Shown: positions 34,343 through 43,669, numbered from the stretch's first letter. The stretch: 64,000 bases of DNA from Hoeflea_A sp039025395 (GCA_039025395.1 JBCCOK010000025.1:6035-70034), one strand, 5' to 3'. Translations and numbers: made by a program. Notes: a model not told the origin generated them from the sequence alone.

Positions 34343-36226
34343 ATGTTCGGGCCTATGATTATCGACCGACTGTTCGGCCTGTTTGAGGGCTGGGTCAACC
34401 CATTCGCCGATTCGGGCAACGCCAGGCCGTCTTCCGGACCGGCAGGATTCCTGTGGCATTATGTGCGCCAGGCCAAGTGGCCGTTTGCTGCCATGCTGGT
34501 GCTTGGCGGCGCGGTCGCCTTGATGGAAGTCGCCTTATTCTACATCGTCGGGCGGCTGGTCGACCTTCTCGAAGGTGCCGATGCCAGAGCCGGTTGGCAG
34601 GGATTGATCGACCAGCACGGACCGGAATTGCTTTTCATGCTGGCCGTGGTGCTGGCAGGCCGGCTACTTGTCGCTCCGCTGATGGCGCTGGTCGAAGAAC
34701 AGGCGATCGTGCCGGGTTTCTTCAACATGGTGCGCTGGCAGGCTTACACCCACATCGCCCGCCAGAGCCTGTCGTTTTTTCAGAACGATTTTGCCGGCCG
34801 GGTGGTAGCAAAGGTCTGGCAGTCCGGCCAGGCGATGGGCGATTTCATGATCTCGCTGCTGCAGGTGGTCTGGTTCATCGTCATTTACACTGTAACAACC
34901 CTGGTTCTGGTTGCGCAGCTCGATTGGCGGCTAGCCGCTATTGTCGCCGTATGGATCGCAGCTTTTTCAGTGATTGCCAGGATCTTCGTTCCGCGTATCC
35001 GTCACATGTCAAAGGTGACGGCGGAGTCGGCATCGATGATCAATGGCCGCCTTGTCGACAGTTATTCGAACATTCAGACACTGAAGCTCTTCGGCGGCGA
35101 GGATCAGAATGACCGGTATATCAAGCACGGTTTCGAGCTATTCCTTGCCGCAGTTACGCAGTTTACCCGCTATCTGACGGGCGTGCGGGTATCGCTCGCC
35201 GCGCTGTCAGGCACCATGATCATTGTATTCGGCTATTTGAGCATCGACCTGTGGCTCAAGGGGCATATGAGCGTCGGCGAAGTCGCGTTCACGCTCTCGC
35301 TGGTTTTGCGGCTGAGCATTCTGCTCGGGCGCATGATGACGCAGCTCAACGGTCTGATGCGCAATTTCGGCACGATCCAGAATTCCATGGACATGATCAA
35401 TGAACCGATCTTGCTCAACGACAAGCCGTATGCCGAGGAACTGCAGGTCCGGGACAGTCGCATCCGCTTCGAAGCCGTGAGCTTTGCCTATGGCGGCAAA
35501 AAGACCGTCATTGATGATATTTCGCTGACGGTCGAACCAGGCCAGAAAGTCGGCCTTGTGGGATTTTCCGGTGCCGGAAAATCAACCCTGGTCAGCCTGT
35601 TGCTGCGCTTCTTCGATGTTGAATCGGGGCGGATCACGATCGACGATCAGGATATTTCAATGGTAACCCAGCACTCGTTGAGGGCCAATATCAGCGTTGT
35701 TACGCAGGATACATCGCTGATGCACCGGTCTGTACGAGACAACATCATGCTCGGCCGGCCTGAAGCAAGCGAGGACGAGCTGATGCAGGCAGCGGTACGG
35801 GCGCACGCATGGCCATTCATCGAAGGTCTACACGATCAACACGGCCGGCATGGATTTGATGCGCATGTCGGTGAACGTGGCGTCAAGCTCTCCGGCGGTC
35901 AGCGACAGCGTATTGCTGTTGCACGGGTCATGCTGAAAGATGCTCCGATCCTGGTGCTTGACGAAGCAACGTCGGCGCTCGATTCGGAGATTGAGGCCGC
36001 CATCCAGGAAAACCTGACCAAACTGATGGAGGGCAAAACCGTGATCGCGATTGCCCACAGACTGTCGACGATTGCGCGCATGGACCGTTTGGTGGTGATG
36101 AACGAAGGAAGAATTGTCGAGGATGGCAATCATGATGACCTGTTGAAAATCAATGGTCTTTATGCCCGGCTTTGGGCGCGCCAGTCCGGTGGTTTCATCA
36201 GCAGCGTGATGGAGCCGCAGCTATGA
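34343..36226 (+). CDS. ABC exporter, fused permease and ATPase (second copy)
   Basis: About 627 residues starting MFGPMIIDRLFGLFEGWVNP. Membrane domain of six segments, then ATPase with Walker A GFSGAGKST, signature LSGGQRQR, Walker B ILVLDEATSALD and AIAHRLST, all intact. It starts 27 bases after the MscS stop, so it is probably cotranscribed with the channel. It is paralogous to the exporter at 29956: the ATPase halves match in long blocks such as AHVGERGVKLSGGQRQRIA. The two could be separate homodimers or a heterodimer; sequence does not decide. Confidence 0.92.
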   Translation: MFGPMIIDRLFGLFEGWVNPFADSGNARPSSGPAGFLWHYVRQAKWPFAAMLVLGGAVALMEVALFYIVGRLVDLLEGADARAGWQGLIDQHGPELLFMLAVVLAGRLLVAPLMALVEEQAIVPGFFNMVRWQAYTHIARQSLSFFQNDFAGRVVAKVWQSGQAMGDFMISLLQVVWFIVIYTVTTLVLVAQLDWRLAAIVAVWIAAFSVIARIFVPRIRHMSKVTAESASMINGRLVDSYSNIQTLKLFGGEDQNDRYIKHGFELFLAAVTQFTRYLTGVRVSLAALSGTMIIVFGYLSIDLWLKGHMSVGEVAFTLSLVLRLSILLGRMMTQLNGLMRNFGTIQNSMDMINEPILLNDKPYAEELQVRDSRIRFEAVSFAYGGKKTVIDDISLTVEPGQKVGLVGFSGAGKSTLVSLLLRFFDVESGRITIDDQDISMVTQHSLRANISVVTQDTSLMHRSVRDNIMLGRPEASEDELMQAAVRAHAWPFIEGLHDQHGRHGFDAHVGERGVKLSGGQRQRIAVARVMLKDAPILVLDEATSALDSEIEAAIQENLTKLMEGKTVIAIAHRLSTIARMDRLVVMNEGRIVEDGNHDDLLKINGLYARLWARQSGGFISSVMEPQL

Positions 36227-36390
36227 CAAGTACCCAAATTGCGGCAATCTGCCTCTAGCCAGACATGTAGACTGGACATATTCTAAGAAGCGGCCTAGAT
36301 ACCGGCCAACTGATGGGTGTACCTTTTGCCATCGCCGGATGTACCGTATGACCAACCGGTTATTCTCCGGCGAACAAAACCACGCAGAGG

Positions 36391-36981
36391 ATGGTGGAAG
36401 ACGTGAGTGAAGACGAACAAGAAAAAGACAACGACTCTGGACCCACACGGCGTGATTTCCTTTATTTGACGACCGGCATGGCCGGCGCTTTTGGCGCCGC
36501 GGCCGTTGCATGGCCATTTATCGATCAACTGCGGCCCGATGCAACGACTCTGGCGCTTTCAACTGTTGAAGTGGACATCTCTGGCGTAGAAGAGGGCATG
36601 TCGATCACAGTGAAGTGGCGCGGCAAACCCGTGTTCATCCGCAATCGTACGCAAAGCGAAATTGACGAAGCGAGCGCTGTTCCGCTTGACGACCTCAAGG
36701 ATCAGGCCGCGCGCAACGCCAATCTCCCGCCTGACGCCCCGGCACTCGATGTTGACCGGTCTGCCGGTGAGAACCGCGAAAACTGGATCGTCATGATCGG
36801 CTCGTGCACGCATCTTGGATGCGTTCCAATGGGGCAGGCCGGCGACTATGGCGGATGGTTCTGCCCGTGTCATGGATCGCACTACGACACGGCAGGGCGC
36901 ATCCGTTTGGGGCCGGCGCCTGAGAACCTGGCGATCCCGCCTTTTCAATTCATCTCCGATACGCGTATCGTGATAGGCTAA
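36391..36981 (+). CDS. petA: Rieske iron-sulfur subunit of cytochrome bc1
   Basis: A 196-residue protein carrying the 2Fe-2S cluster that takes electrons from ubiquinol. A twin-arginine region (TRRDFLYLTTGMAGAFGAA) anchors it after Tat export. The cluster ligands are in CTHLGCVP and CPCHGSHYD. A GTG at 36403 is another possible start. First gene of petABC; petB follows after 12 bases. Confidence 0.96.
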   Translation: MVEDVSEDEQEKDNDSGPTRRDFLYLTTGMAGAFGAAAVAWPFIDQLRPDATTLALSTVEVDISGVEEGMSITVKWRGKPVFIRNRTQSEIDEASAVPLDDLKDQAARNANLPPDAPALDVDRSAGENRENWIVMIGSCTHLGCVPMGQAGDYGGWFCPCHGSHYDTAGRIRLGPAPENLAIPPFQFISDTRIVIG

Positions 36982-36993
36982 AAGAGGTCAGTA

Positions 36994-38289
36994 ATGAGTG
37001 GTGGACATTCGACATACGAACCGAGTAGCGGCCTTGGCAAATGGGTCGACTCGCGCTTGCCGCTTCCGCGGCTGGTTTACGACTCGTTTGTTGCCTATCC
37101 AACACCTCGGAATTTGAACTACGCCTATACATTTGGCGCAATCCTCTCGGTGATGCTTGTCGTCCAGATCCTCACCGGGATCGTGTTGGCAATGCACTAC
37201 GTCGCTTCGACCGACGGGGCGTTCTCATCGGTCGAGAAGATCATGCGTGACGTCAACTCCGGCTGGTTGCTTCGGTATATGCACCAAAACGGCGCGTCAT
37301 TCTTCTTTATTGCCGTCTACATCCACATGTTTCGCGGCATGTACTACGGCTCCTACAAGGCCCCACGCGAGATACTCTGGATTCTCGGCGTCATCATTTA
37401 CCTCTTGATGATGGCAACGGGCTTCATGGGTTATGTGCTTCCCTGGGGTCAGATGTCATTCTGGGGCGCAACGGTTATTACCGGCTTCTTTTCGGCTTTT
37501 CCGATTATCGGCGTGCCGCTGCAAGAATTGCTGCTAGGCGGGTTTGCGGTCGATAATCCGACCCTTAACCGCTTCTTCTCGCTTCACTATCTGTTGCCGT
37601 TCATGATTGCCGGCGTCGTGGTATTGCATGTGTGGGCGCTGCACGTGACAGGACAGACAAATCCTACCGGTGTCGAGGTCAGGTCGAAGACAGATACGCT
37701 GCCGTTTACGCCTTACGCCACGATCAAGGACGCGTTTGCAACTGTGCTGTTCCTGATCGTATATGCCTACTTCATCTTCTACATACCGAACTATCTCGGG
37801 CATGCGGACAACTACATCGAGGCAAACCCGCTGGTGACACCCGCGCATATTGTGCCGGAATGGTACTACCTGCCCTTCTATGCGATTTTGCGCGCAATCA
37901 CCTTCGACGTCGGGCCGATCGATTCGAAGCTGGGCGGCGTGCTCGCCATGTTCGCTTCGATTGTCATCCTGTTTTTCTTGCCATGGCTCGACACGTCGAA
38001 GGTCCGCTCCGCCGTTTATCGGCCCCTGTACAAGATTTTTTACTGGCTGTTCGTGATCAACTGCATATTCCTCGGCTGGCTTGGCTCAAAACCGGCTGAA
38101 GGTATCTATGTCATCCTGGCCCAGGTTGGAACGCTTTACTATTTCGCTTTCTTCATCCCCATTCTCCCCATACTCGGGTGGATCGAGAAACCGAGACAAG
38201 TGCCGACATCGATTACTGATTCCGTGCTTGCCCGGCAGGGCAGCGGCAAACCGGAACCGGCGATGGCGGCATCGGAAGACCGCGGCTAG
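36994..38289 (+). CDS. petB: Cytochrome b subunit of cytochrome bc1
   Basis: A 431-residue integral membrane protein with eight helices and the two b haems. Key blocks are present: GWLLRYMHQNGASFFFIAVY, HMFRGMYYGSYK, WGATVITGFFSAFP, LLGGFAVDNPTLNRFFSLHY and PEWYYLPFYAILRA with the PEWY motif of the Qo site. Length and order are normal for a bacterial enzyme with separate petB and petC. Confidence 0.97.
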   Translation: MSGGHSTYEPSSGLGKWVDSRLPLPRLVYDSFVAYPTPRNLNYAYTFGAILSVMLVVQILTGIVLAMHYVASTDGAFSSVEKIMRDVNSGWLLRYMHQNGASFFFIAVYIHMFRGMYYGSYKAPREILWILGVIIYLLMMATGFMGYVLPWGQMSFWGATVITGFFSAFPIIGVPLQELLLGGFAVDNPTLNRFFSLHYLLPFMIAGVVVLHVWALHVTGQTNPTGVEVRSKTDTLPFTPYATIKDAFATVLFLIVYAYFIFYIPNYLGHADNYIEANPLVTPAHIVPEWYYLPFYAILRAITFDVGPIDSKLGGVLAMFASIVILFFLPWLDTSKVRSAVYRPLYKIFYWLFVINCIFLGWLGSKPAEGIYVILAQVGTLYYFAFFIPILPILGWIEKPRQVPTSITDSVLARQGSGKPEPAMAASEDRG

Positions 38290-38315
38290 AGAGGCTTTCA
38301 CAAGGAGCGATAGCA

Positions 38316-39154
38316 ATGAGAAAGCCTGTTAAGATTTTCGCGGCACTTGTTGTTGCCGGTGTTTTGGGCGCGGGCGCGGCGCTGGCGGCCAAGAGCGAAT
38401 ACAATAGAGAGATCCAAGGGAGCAAGATTGGACCTTTGCAGGGCCTTTCGGAATGTATGACCAAGCACAGCTTCAGCGCGGGCTCAAGGTTTACATAGAA
38501 AACTGTGCTGCTTGCCATTCTTTGGATCGTATCGCTTTCCGCAACTTCGAGGCGCTTGGCTACAGCGAGGATCAGGTCAAGGCACTGGCGGAAGAATATT
38601 TTGTCATGGACGGTCCGAATGAAGAAGGCGAGATGTTCGAGCGTGCCGCTATCCCGGCCGATTATTTCCCAAACCCCTACCCGAATATCGAGACTGCGGC
38701 CCTGTCCAACAATGGCGCGGTGCCGCCGGACTTTTCGCTGATCGCGAAGGCACGAGCCGCGACACGCGGTTTTCCGACATTCGTCTTTGATATCTTTACG
38801 ATGTATGCCGAGAACGGACCGGATTACATCTACTCGCTTCTGACAGGGTATGAGGACGAGCCGCCTGAAGGTGTCGAAATCCCTGACGGCACCTACTACA
38901 ACCCGTATTTTCTCAACGGGGTCGCGCTCGCCATGGCGCCACCGCTCTATGATGAGATGGTGATTTATGACGACGGGTCCCCGGAAACCGTTGAACAGTA
39001 TGCGGCGGATGTCTCTGCTTTCTTGATGTGGGCCGCGGAGCCGACGCTGGAACAAAGAAAATCGCTCGGCTTTCGGGTGATGATCTTCATGCTCATCTTT
39101 GTCAGCCTGCTTTATCTCAGCAAGAAATCGGTTTGGTCGAACGTTAAACATTGA
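38316..39154 (+). pseudogene. petC: Cytochrome c1, disrupted by a frameshift
   Basis: Two frames together make one cytochrome c1. Frame one (38316-38498) gives MRKPVKIFAALVVAGVLG and a good signal peptide ending ALAAKSEYN. The mature protein is in another frame: before the ATG at 38453 it reads EQDWTFAGPFGMYDQAQLQR, then CAACHS (haem c), and ends with a membrane anchor (MIFMLIFVSLLYLS). The frames meet at the short repeat AGAGAGA at 38406-38412; removing two bases (or adding one) there would restore one protein reading YNRDPREQDW. Either a true mutation, which would abolish bc1 function, or a sequencing or assembly error. Confidence 0.85.
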
Positions 39155-39183
39155 CGGGCGCAAACGTAGCCGGTCAAATGTCG

Positions 39184-39206
39184 AAGGCGGCTTAAAGCCG
39201 CCTTTT
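39184..39206 (+). terminator. Rho-independent terminator after petC
   Basis: AAGGCGGC (39184-39191), loop TTAAA, then GCCGCCTT (39197-39204) continuing into TT. A compact perfect eight-base stem 30 bases after the petC stop, closing the petABC operon. Confidence 0.88.
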
Positions 39207-39229
39207 GCACGTGTGGTGTTGGGGGAACT

Positions 39230-39778
39230 GTGTTGGACCAATCACTCGAAGAGGCTCTGCTTTCGACAATCCGGACGATCCCGGACCATCCCAAACCGGG
39301 CATCATGTTCCGTGACATCACGACGATGCTAGGCAACCCCGATGCGTTCAGACGCGCGATTGACGCTCTGGTGCATCCCTATAGCGACGCCGATGTCGAC
39401 CAGATCGCCGGTATCGAGGCGCGCGGTTTCATTCTCGGAGGTGCCGTTGCCCATCAGCTCTCGTGTGGTTTCGTGCCGATCCGCAAAAAGGGCAAGTTGC
39501 CGCATGAAACCGTGCAGATATCCTACCAGCTCGAGTACGGTACCGACGAAATGGAAATGCACCGGGACGCCATTGGCGACGGTGACAAGGTGATCCTGGT
39601 CGACGATCTGATCGCGACGGGCGGAACGGCCGAGGGTGCTCTGAAGTTGCTCAATCGGATGGGTGCCGAGGTCGTTGCGGCCTGTTTCGTCGTCGACCTG
39701 CCGGATTTGGGCGGTCGAAAAAAACTCGAAGAAGCGGGCGTGACCGTGCGCACGCTGGTTGAGTTTGAAGGACATTAG
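39230..39778 (+). CDS. apt: Adenine phosphoribosyltransferase
   Basis: A 182-residue purine-salvage enzyme that converts adenine and PRPP to AMP. The start is GTG with GGGGGA upstream. Motifs: IPDHPKPGIMFRDITTML, GIEARGFILGGAVAHQL and the PRPP loop VILVDDLIATGGTAEGALKL. Normal length. A hairpin without T-run (39810-39825) follows. Confidence 0.96.
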   Translation: MLDQSLEEALLSTIRTIPDHPKPGIMFRDITTMLGNPDAFRRAIDALVHPYSDADVDQIAGIEARGFILGGAVAHQLSCGFVPIRKKGKLPHETVQISYQLEYGTDEMEMHRDAIGDGDKVILVDDLIATGGTAEGALKLLNRMGAEVVAACFVVDLPDLGGRKKLEEAGVTVRTLVEFEGH

Positions 39779-39809
39779 GGCAAGCCGGCCAAATCCTTGC
39801 GTGCATTGA

Positions 39810-39825
39810 GGCCGCGCCTGCGGCC
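39810..39825 (+). terminator. Possible terminator hairpin after apt
   Basis: GGCCGC (39810-39815), loop GCCT, GCGGCC (39820-39825). Strong stem but no T-run, so only a weak call. Confidence 0.3.
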
Positions 39826-39861
39826 CGAATCTTGACGCACAGATCTGTTTTGTCCGGACGG

Positions 39862-40878
39862 ATGCGGAAAGTTCCAAGGTTGTTGCTATGGGTCTGCTTT
39901 GTCGTTTGCACTGCGGCGACCATTTTGCAGGCAGGCAAAGTGAGCTACGCCTTTGCGGTTCTCTTTGGTTTGTTCGATCCCGTCATCATTGCCGAATACC
40001 GGCTGAAGACCGCCGATCAGGCCGCCTATCTCCGAGCGATTGAGGCAGAAATCAAAGAAAGCGATTATGCGACGGCGGAGAGCCTTGTTTTGCTCGCGCA
40101 AAGCAATGGCCATACCGTGCCCGATGAAATCGCCCGTGCGGCAGAGGCGACAGCGTGGCGGCGCACCCTTGCATCAGGCGGCAGGTTTGCTCGGGGATTT
40201 GCGGTCGGCAGTCAGGGCAGCGGAGAAGAGATTGCCGGCACGGTCGCCTCTGATTTCCTTGTCGTCGGCGATATCCGCGACATTCTGGTTCAAGGCACAA
40301 ACTACGCGCGCGGAGAAGACTATGACCGCATCGTTCTCGGCCTTTCCACAATCGGATTGCTGACAAGCGGCGGTGCAATGGTCACATTGGGAGGTTCAGC
40401 GGTGGTCGATGCCGGCGTCTCAATCATCAAGGCAACCTACAAGGCTGGCCGTTTGAGTGGGCCTATGCTGAAGGAGCTGCGGGCTGTTGCCGGACGGTTG
40501 TTCGATCGCAAGGCCTTCGCCGCTCTCAATGTGAAAGACGCGTCTTCCATCGCACGACTGGAAGCCGGACTGAAATCTGTGATCCGGCAGGACGCGGCGG
40601 CCAAGCTCACCATGATAGCGGCCGATGCCGGTGTCATAGCCTCCAAAGGCGGTCTACAGGCCAGCGCCATGGCGTTTGAAATCGCCGATAACACGAAGGA
40701 TCTGGCGCGGCTGCGCCATGTTGCTGCGACCTATGCAGACAAGACCGTTGCCGTCTTCAAGATCGCAGGCAAAGGGCTTGTACGCCTTGGCGATATCCTC
40801 TGGCATCTGGTCAGTGCGTTCGTCTCCTTCGCAGCCTCTTTGCTTCTTCTCCTCATTAAATCCACGAGACTTGTATAG
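39862..40878 (+). CDS. Hypothetical membrane protein
   Basis: About 338 residues starting MRKVPRLLLWVCFVVCTAAT, a hydrophobic N-terminal segment that may be a signal anchor. The body has Gly-rich, weakly hydrophobic stretches (IVLGLSTIGLLTSGGAMVTL, GGSAVVDAGVSIIKATYKAG) and ends in a strong membrane segment (LVSAFVSFAASLLLLLI). I recognise no family. Such Gly-rich helices recall proteins that insert into membranes, but this is only a resemblance. It converges on the MaoC pair. Confidence 0.65.
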   Translation: MRKVPRLLLWVCFVVCTAATILQAGKVSYAFAVLFGLFDPVIIAEYRLKTADQAAYLRAIEAEIKESDYATAESLVLLAQSNGHTVPDEIARAAEATAWRRTLASGGRFARGFAVGSQGSGEEIAGTVASDFLVVGDIRDILVQGTNYARGEDYDRIVLGLSTIGLLTSGGAMVTLGGSAVVDAGVSIIKATYKAGRLSGPMLKELRAVAGRLFDRKAFAALNVKDASSIARLEAGLKSVIRQDAAAKLTMIAADAGVIASKGGLQASAMAFEIADNTKDLARLRHVAATYADKTVAVFKIAGKGLVRLGDILWHLVSAFVSFAASLLLLLIKSTRLV

Positions 40879-40903
40879 AGGGCGCGGTGTGGCTTTCCGG
40901 CGG

Positions 40904-41371
40904 TCAGGTTTTGATGAGGACGGCGTTGTCGAACGCGATGACAGGATCGCCCTTCTGATTGACGCCTTCCGAGTGCAGTTCAACGATACCCCAATCCGGT
41001 TTTGAAGGGCGCATGCGGGCTGCTGTAACGGTGTTGAAATAGGTAATCGTGTCGCCGCCATAGACCGGTTTGAACCATTTGACGTTGGAAATTCCCGGCG
41101 ACGGCCCGAACACCGGCGGGGATTTGCCCTCTTCGCGCAAGCGCGCCGCTTGCGCGGCCTGGTAATCGACATTCAGTCTCATCCAGACGGCGGCCGTATG
41201 CCAACCGGAAGCGCACAGCGCGCCGTAGATGGAGCGGCGCGCAGCTTCGGTGTCGACATGAAAGGGCTGCGGATCGTACTTTGTGGCGAAGGCAATAATC
41301 GCCTCTTCGGTAAAGCTGTGGCGGCCTATCTCCAGGCGTTCACCGATCATGAGGTTTTCGAAGCCGCTCAA
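40904..41371 (-). CDS. MaoC family dehydratase (second of a pair)
   Basis: A 155-residue hotdog protein of the R-specific enoyl-CoA hydratase superfamily. It has the MaoC order GRHSFTEEAIIAFATKYDPQ, PFHVDTEAARRSIYGALCAS and GWHTAAVWMRL. The DPQPFHxD block stands for the catalytic Asp/His region. Its ATG overlaps the stop of the neighbouring MaoC gene by four bases, so the two are coupled and may form a heterodimer. Confidence 0.88.
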   Translation of the reverse strand: MSGFENLMIGERLEIGRHSFTEEAIIAFATKYDPQPFHVDTEAARRSIYGALCASGWHTAAVWMRLNVDYQAAQAARLREEGKSPPVFGPSPGISNVKWFKPVYGGDTITYFNTVTAARMRPSKPDWGIVELHSEGVNQKGDPVIAFDNAVLIKT

Positions 41372-41850
41372 TGCACTTCTCCAGCGTTTCTCGATCCGAA
41401 AAATCCGGTATTCTCGGACGTGCAGACAAGCTCACGGCGTTGATTGAAAACTTCATGACTGAATTTGACGGCACCAAGACCGGGGCGCGACATCAGGGGT
41501 CGGGCGGAAACCACGGTTGATTGGCCGTGCAGCACATCGCCTGCCAGGACAGGGCGCAGCCACTTGCAGTAATCCACACCCGGTGCGCCCTGAGATGTGG
41601 AATCGACAATGTAGGAATCGGCGAACATCCGCATGGTTATGGCGCAGATATGCCATCCGGACGCTGCAAGCCCGCCCAGAACGCTGGATTTGCCTGCGTC
41701 CTCGTCGATATGAAATGGCTGCGGATCGAAGGCGCTGGCGAATTCGATGATCTCTTCGGCACTGACGGGATATGGGCCGAGTTGGAATTGACGGCCGGGC
41801 GTGAAATCCTCAAGCGCGTAGGTTCTTCGTGCAGTGGGATCTGTATTCAT
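41368..41850 (-). CDS. MaoC family dehydratase (first of a pair)
   Basis: About 160 residues from the ATG at 41850. Same layout as its neighbour: FQLGPYPVSAEEIIEFASAF, DPQPFHIDEDAGKSSVLGG and ASGWHICAITMRMF. The two proteins are clearly paralogous. The acyl substrate is unknown; tandem MaoC genes in alphaproteobacteria are common and often not tied to a defined pathway. Confidence 0.88.
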   Translation of the reverse strand: MNTDPTARRTYALEDFTPGRQFQLGPYPVSAEEIIEFASAFDPQPFHIDEDAGKSSVLGGLAASGWHICAITMRMFADSYIVDSTSQGAPGVDYCKWLRPVLAGDVLHGQSTVVSARPLMSRPGLGAVKFSHEVFNQRRELVCTSENTGFFGSRNAGEVH

Positions 41851-41904
41851 GGCGAACCTTATGGCGCGATCGGCCATGTGTTTCAATGCACTTCCGAAAC
41901 GCTA

Positions 41905-42492
41905 TCACAGACCTGCCAGCAGGCCGAAATAGAGGGGCGGGCCGATATAGGCAACGACCGCCAGGACCAGCAGCACGCGCACCCATGCGGCCCGGAACCG
42001 GCGCCACAGGACATAGCTCAGAACGACGCCGACGAGGATCTCGAAAAGTGCAAACCAATTGCCGTTCCGGGCCGGGTCCCAGTAGGAAACCGGTGAGCGG
42101 AAGCGCCAATCCGTCAATGGCCAGAAATGGGCGTGCGCATCATCGGCATGGACCGGAAAATCGGTTGCTAGATGCAAAAGTGCGGCAAGCGCGAAATAGG
42201 TCAAAAGGGATGCCTGCGGGATGCGGTTGGCGGCAGCGACGCCGATCACGAGCACAAGAATGTAGATCGGTGCTGCATTGCCGATCATGACCGCGTCCGC
42301 CCATGGCGGCTCGAAATAAAGCTGAGACCAGACCGTGCGTTCCGGTATTCCGGCCAATTTGGACCATACAAACAGCGTGTATATGGCAAGATCGGGCACC
42401 AGGGCACCGGCAATGACCGCGGTGTTGCGGGCCGGCTCTTGCGGTTTGGCAAACAGTGCGGCAGCCAACAGCACGTGGGTCTGTGTGTTCAT
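41905..42492 (-). CDS. Conserved inner-membrane protein
   Basis: A 195-residue protein with about five membrane segments. It starts MNTQTHVLLAAALFAKPQEP and has AGALVPDLAIYTLF and then LLHLATDFPVHADDAHAHFW PLTDWRF-type sequence with many His and Asp. The His/Asp pattern near predicted membrane edges recalls DUF457/YdjM-like putative metal-dependent hydrolases. Not sure of the family; function unknown. Confidence 0.7.
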   Translation of the reverse strand: MNTQTHVLLAAALFAKPQEPARNTAVIAGALVPDLAIYTLFVWSKLAGIPERTVWSQLYFEPPWADAVMIGNAAPIYILVLVIGVAAANRIPQASLLTYFALAALLHLATDFPVHADDAHAHFWPLTDWRFRSPVSYWDPARNGNWFALFEILVGVVLSYVLWRRFRAAWVRVLLVLAVVAYIGPPLYFGLLAGL

Positions 42493-42508
42493 GTTTGCAG
42501 ACTGCTAC

Positions 42509-42543
42509 AGCCGGAGGGCGCTTTCAATGCAAACGCGCCCGCC
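42509..42543 (-). terminator. Possible terminator hairpin after ychF
   Basis: On the plus strand CCGGAGGGCGC (42509-42519) faces GCGCCCGCCGG (42533-42543), 11 bases with one mismatch and a 13-base loop. It lies 19 bases after the ychF stop on the minus strand. No T-run, so termination is probable but not certain. Confidence 0.45.
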
Positions 42544-42561
42544 GGGGGTATTTGTGCTGCT

Positions 42562-43665
42562 TCAGGTGTTGAACTTGAACAGCATGACGTCGCCGTCGTC
42601 GACGATATACTCCTTGCCTTCATCGCGCGACTTGCCGGCGTCTCTGGCACCGACTTCGCCGCCCATGGTGACATAGTCCTCATAGGCGATGGTCTGGGCC
42701 CGTATGAAACCGCGCTCGAAGTCGGTGTGGATAACGCCTGCCGCCTGCGGCGCCTTGGCACCGCGCTTAACAGTCCATGCTCGCGTTTCCTTGGGTCCGG
42801 CGGTGAAGAAGGTGATCAGGTCAAGAAGCGCGTAACCGGCCCGGATCAGCTTGTCGAGGCCGGGTTCGTCTAGACCCATCTCGGCAAGAAATTCGGCCGC
42901 ATCCCCGGTATCGAGCTGGGCCACCTGTGCCTCAATCTCGGCCGATATTATGACATGCTGCGCTTTCTGTGCGGCTGCCATTTCCGCGACAGCCTGCGTG
43001 TGTGCATTGTCGGTTGCGGCATCGCCTTCTTCGACATTGCAGACATAAAGAACAGGCTTGGAAGTCAGAAGATTAAGCGACTTCAGGAGCCGCAGATCTT
43101 CCTGGGCGATCCCGTCGAGCAACAGCCGAGCCGGTTTGCCGTTCTTTAACAGTTCAAGCGCCTTTTCCATCATCGGCAGGATCAGGATTGCTTCCTTTTC
43201 CTTGCCGGTCGCCCGCTTTCGTGTTTGTTCGGCCCGGCGTTCCAGGCTTTCAAGATCGGCGAGCATCAATTCGGTGTCTATCGTTTCAGCGTCAGCCACC
43301 GGATCGATCCTGCCTTCGACATGGGTGATATCGTCATCTTCGAAGCAACGCAGGACATGGACGATTGCATCGACTTCCCGGATGTTTGCCAGGAATTGAT
43401 TGCCAAGCCCCTCGCCCTTGGATGCACCGCGCACGAGGCCGGCAATATCCACGAATGCGATCCGGGTCGGGATGACGTCCGCAGATTTCGCGATTGCGGC
43501 GATCTGTTCCAGCCGCTGGTCGGGAACGCCGACTTCGCCGGTGTTTGGCTCGATGGTGCAGAACGGATAGTTGGCCGCCTGCGCGGCTGCCGTTTTCGTC
43601 AGCGCGTTGAACAGTGTAGACTTGCCGACATTGGGCAAGCCTACGATGCCGCACTTGAATCCCAT
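42562..43665 (-). CDS. ychF: Redox-regulated ATPase YchF
   Basis: A 367-residue Obg-family P-loop protein; the start is the ATG giving MGFKCGIVGLPNVGKSTLFN. Upstream codons in the same frame have no family match. P-loop GLPNVGKST, then DIAGLVRGASKGEGLGNQFL, and NMSF-type specificity replaced by YVCNVEEGD; the C-terminal TGS domain has HTDFERGFIRAQTIAYEDYV. YchF prefers ATP over GTP and links to translation and oxidative stress. It starts four bases after the pth stop, as often found. Confidence 0.96.
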   Translation of the reverse strand: MGFKCGIVGLPNVGKSTLFNALTKTAAAQAANYPFCTIEPNTGEVGVPDQRLEQIAAIAKSADVIPTRIAFVDIAGLVRGASKGEGLGNQFLANIREVDAIVHVLRCFEDDDITHVEGRIDPVADAETIDTELMLADLESLERRAEQTRKRATGKEKEAILILPMMEKALELLKNGKPARLLLDGIAQEDLRLLKSLNLLTSKPVLYVCNVEEGDAATDNAHTQAVAEMAAAQKAQHVIISAEIEAQVAQLDTGDAAEFLAEMGLDEPGLDKLIRAGYALLDLITFFTAGPKETRAWTVKRGAKAPQAAGVIHTDFERGFIRAQTIAYEDYVTMGGEVGARDAGKSRDEGKEYIVDDGDVMLFKFNT

Positions 43666-43669
43666 AGAC

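Noticed and set aside
33341..34459. 372-codon frame opposite the MscS gene
   Set aside because: It covers the MscS core motifs on the other strand and has no family signal.
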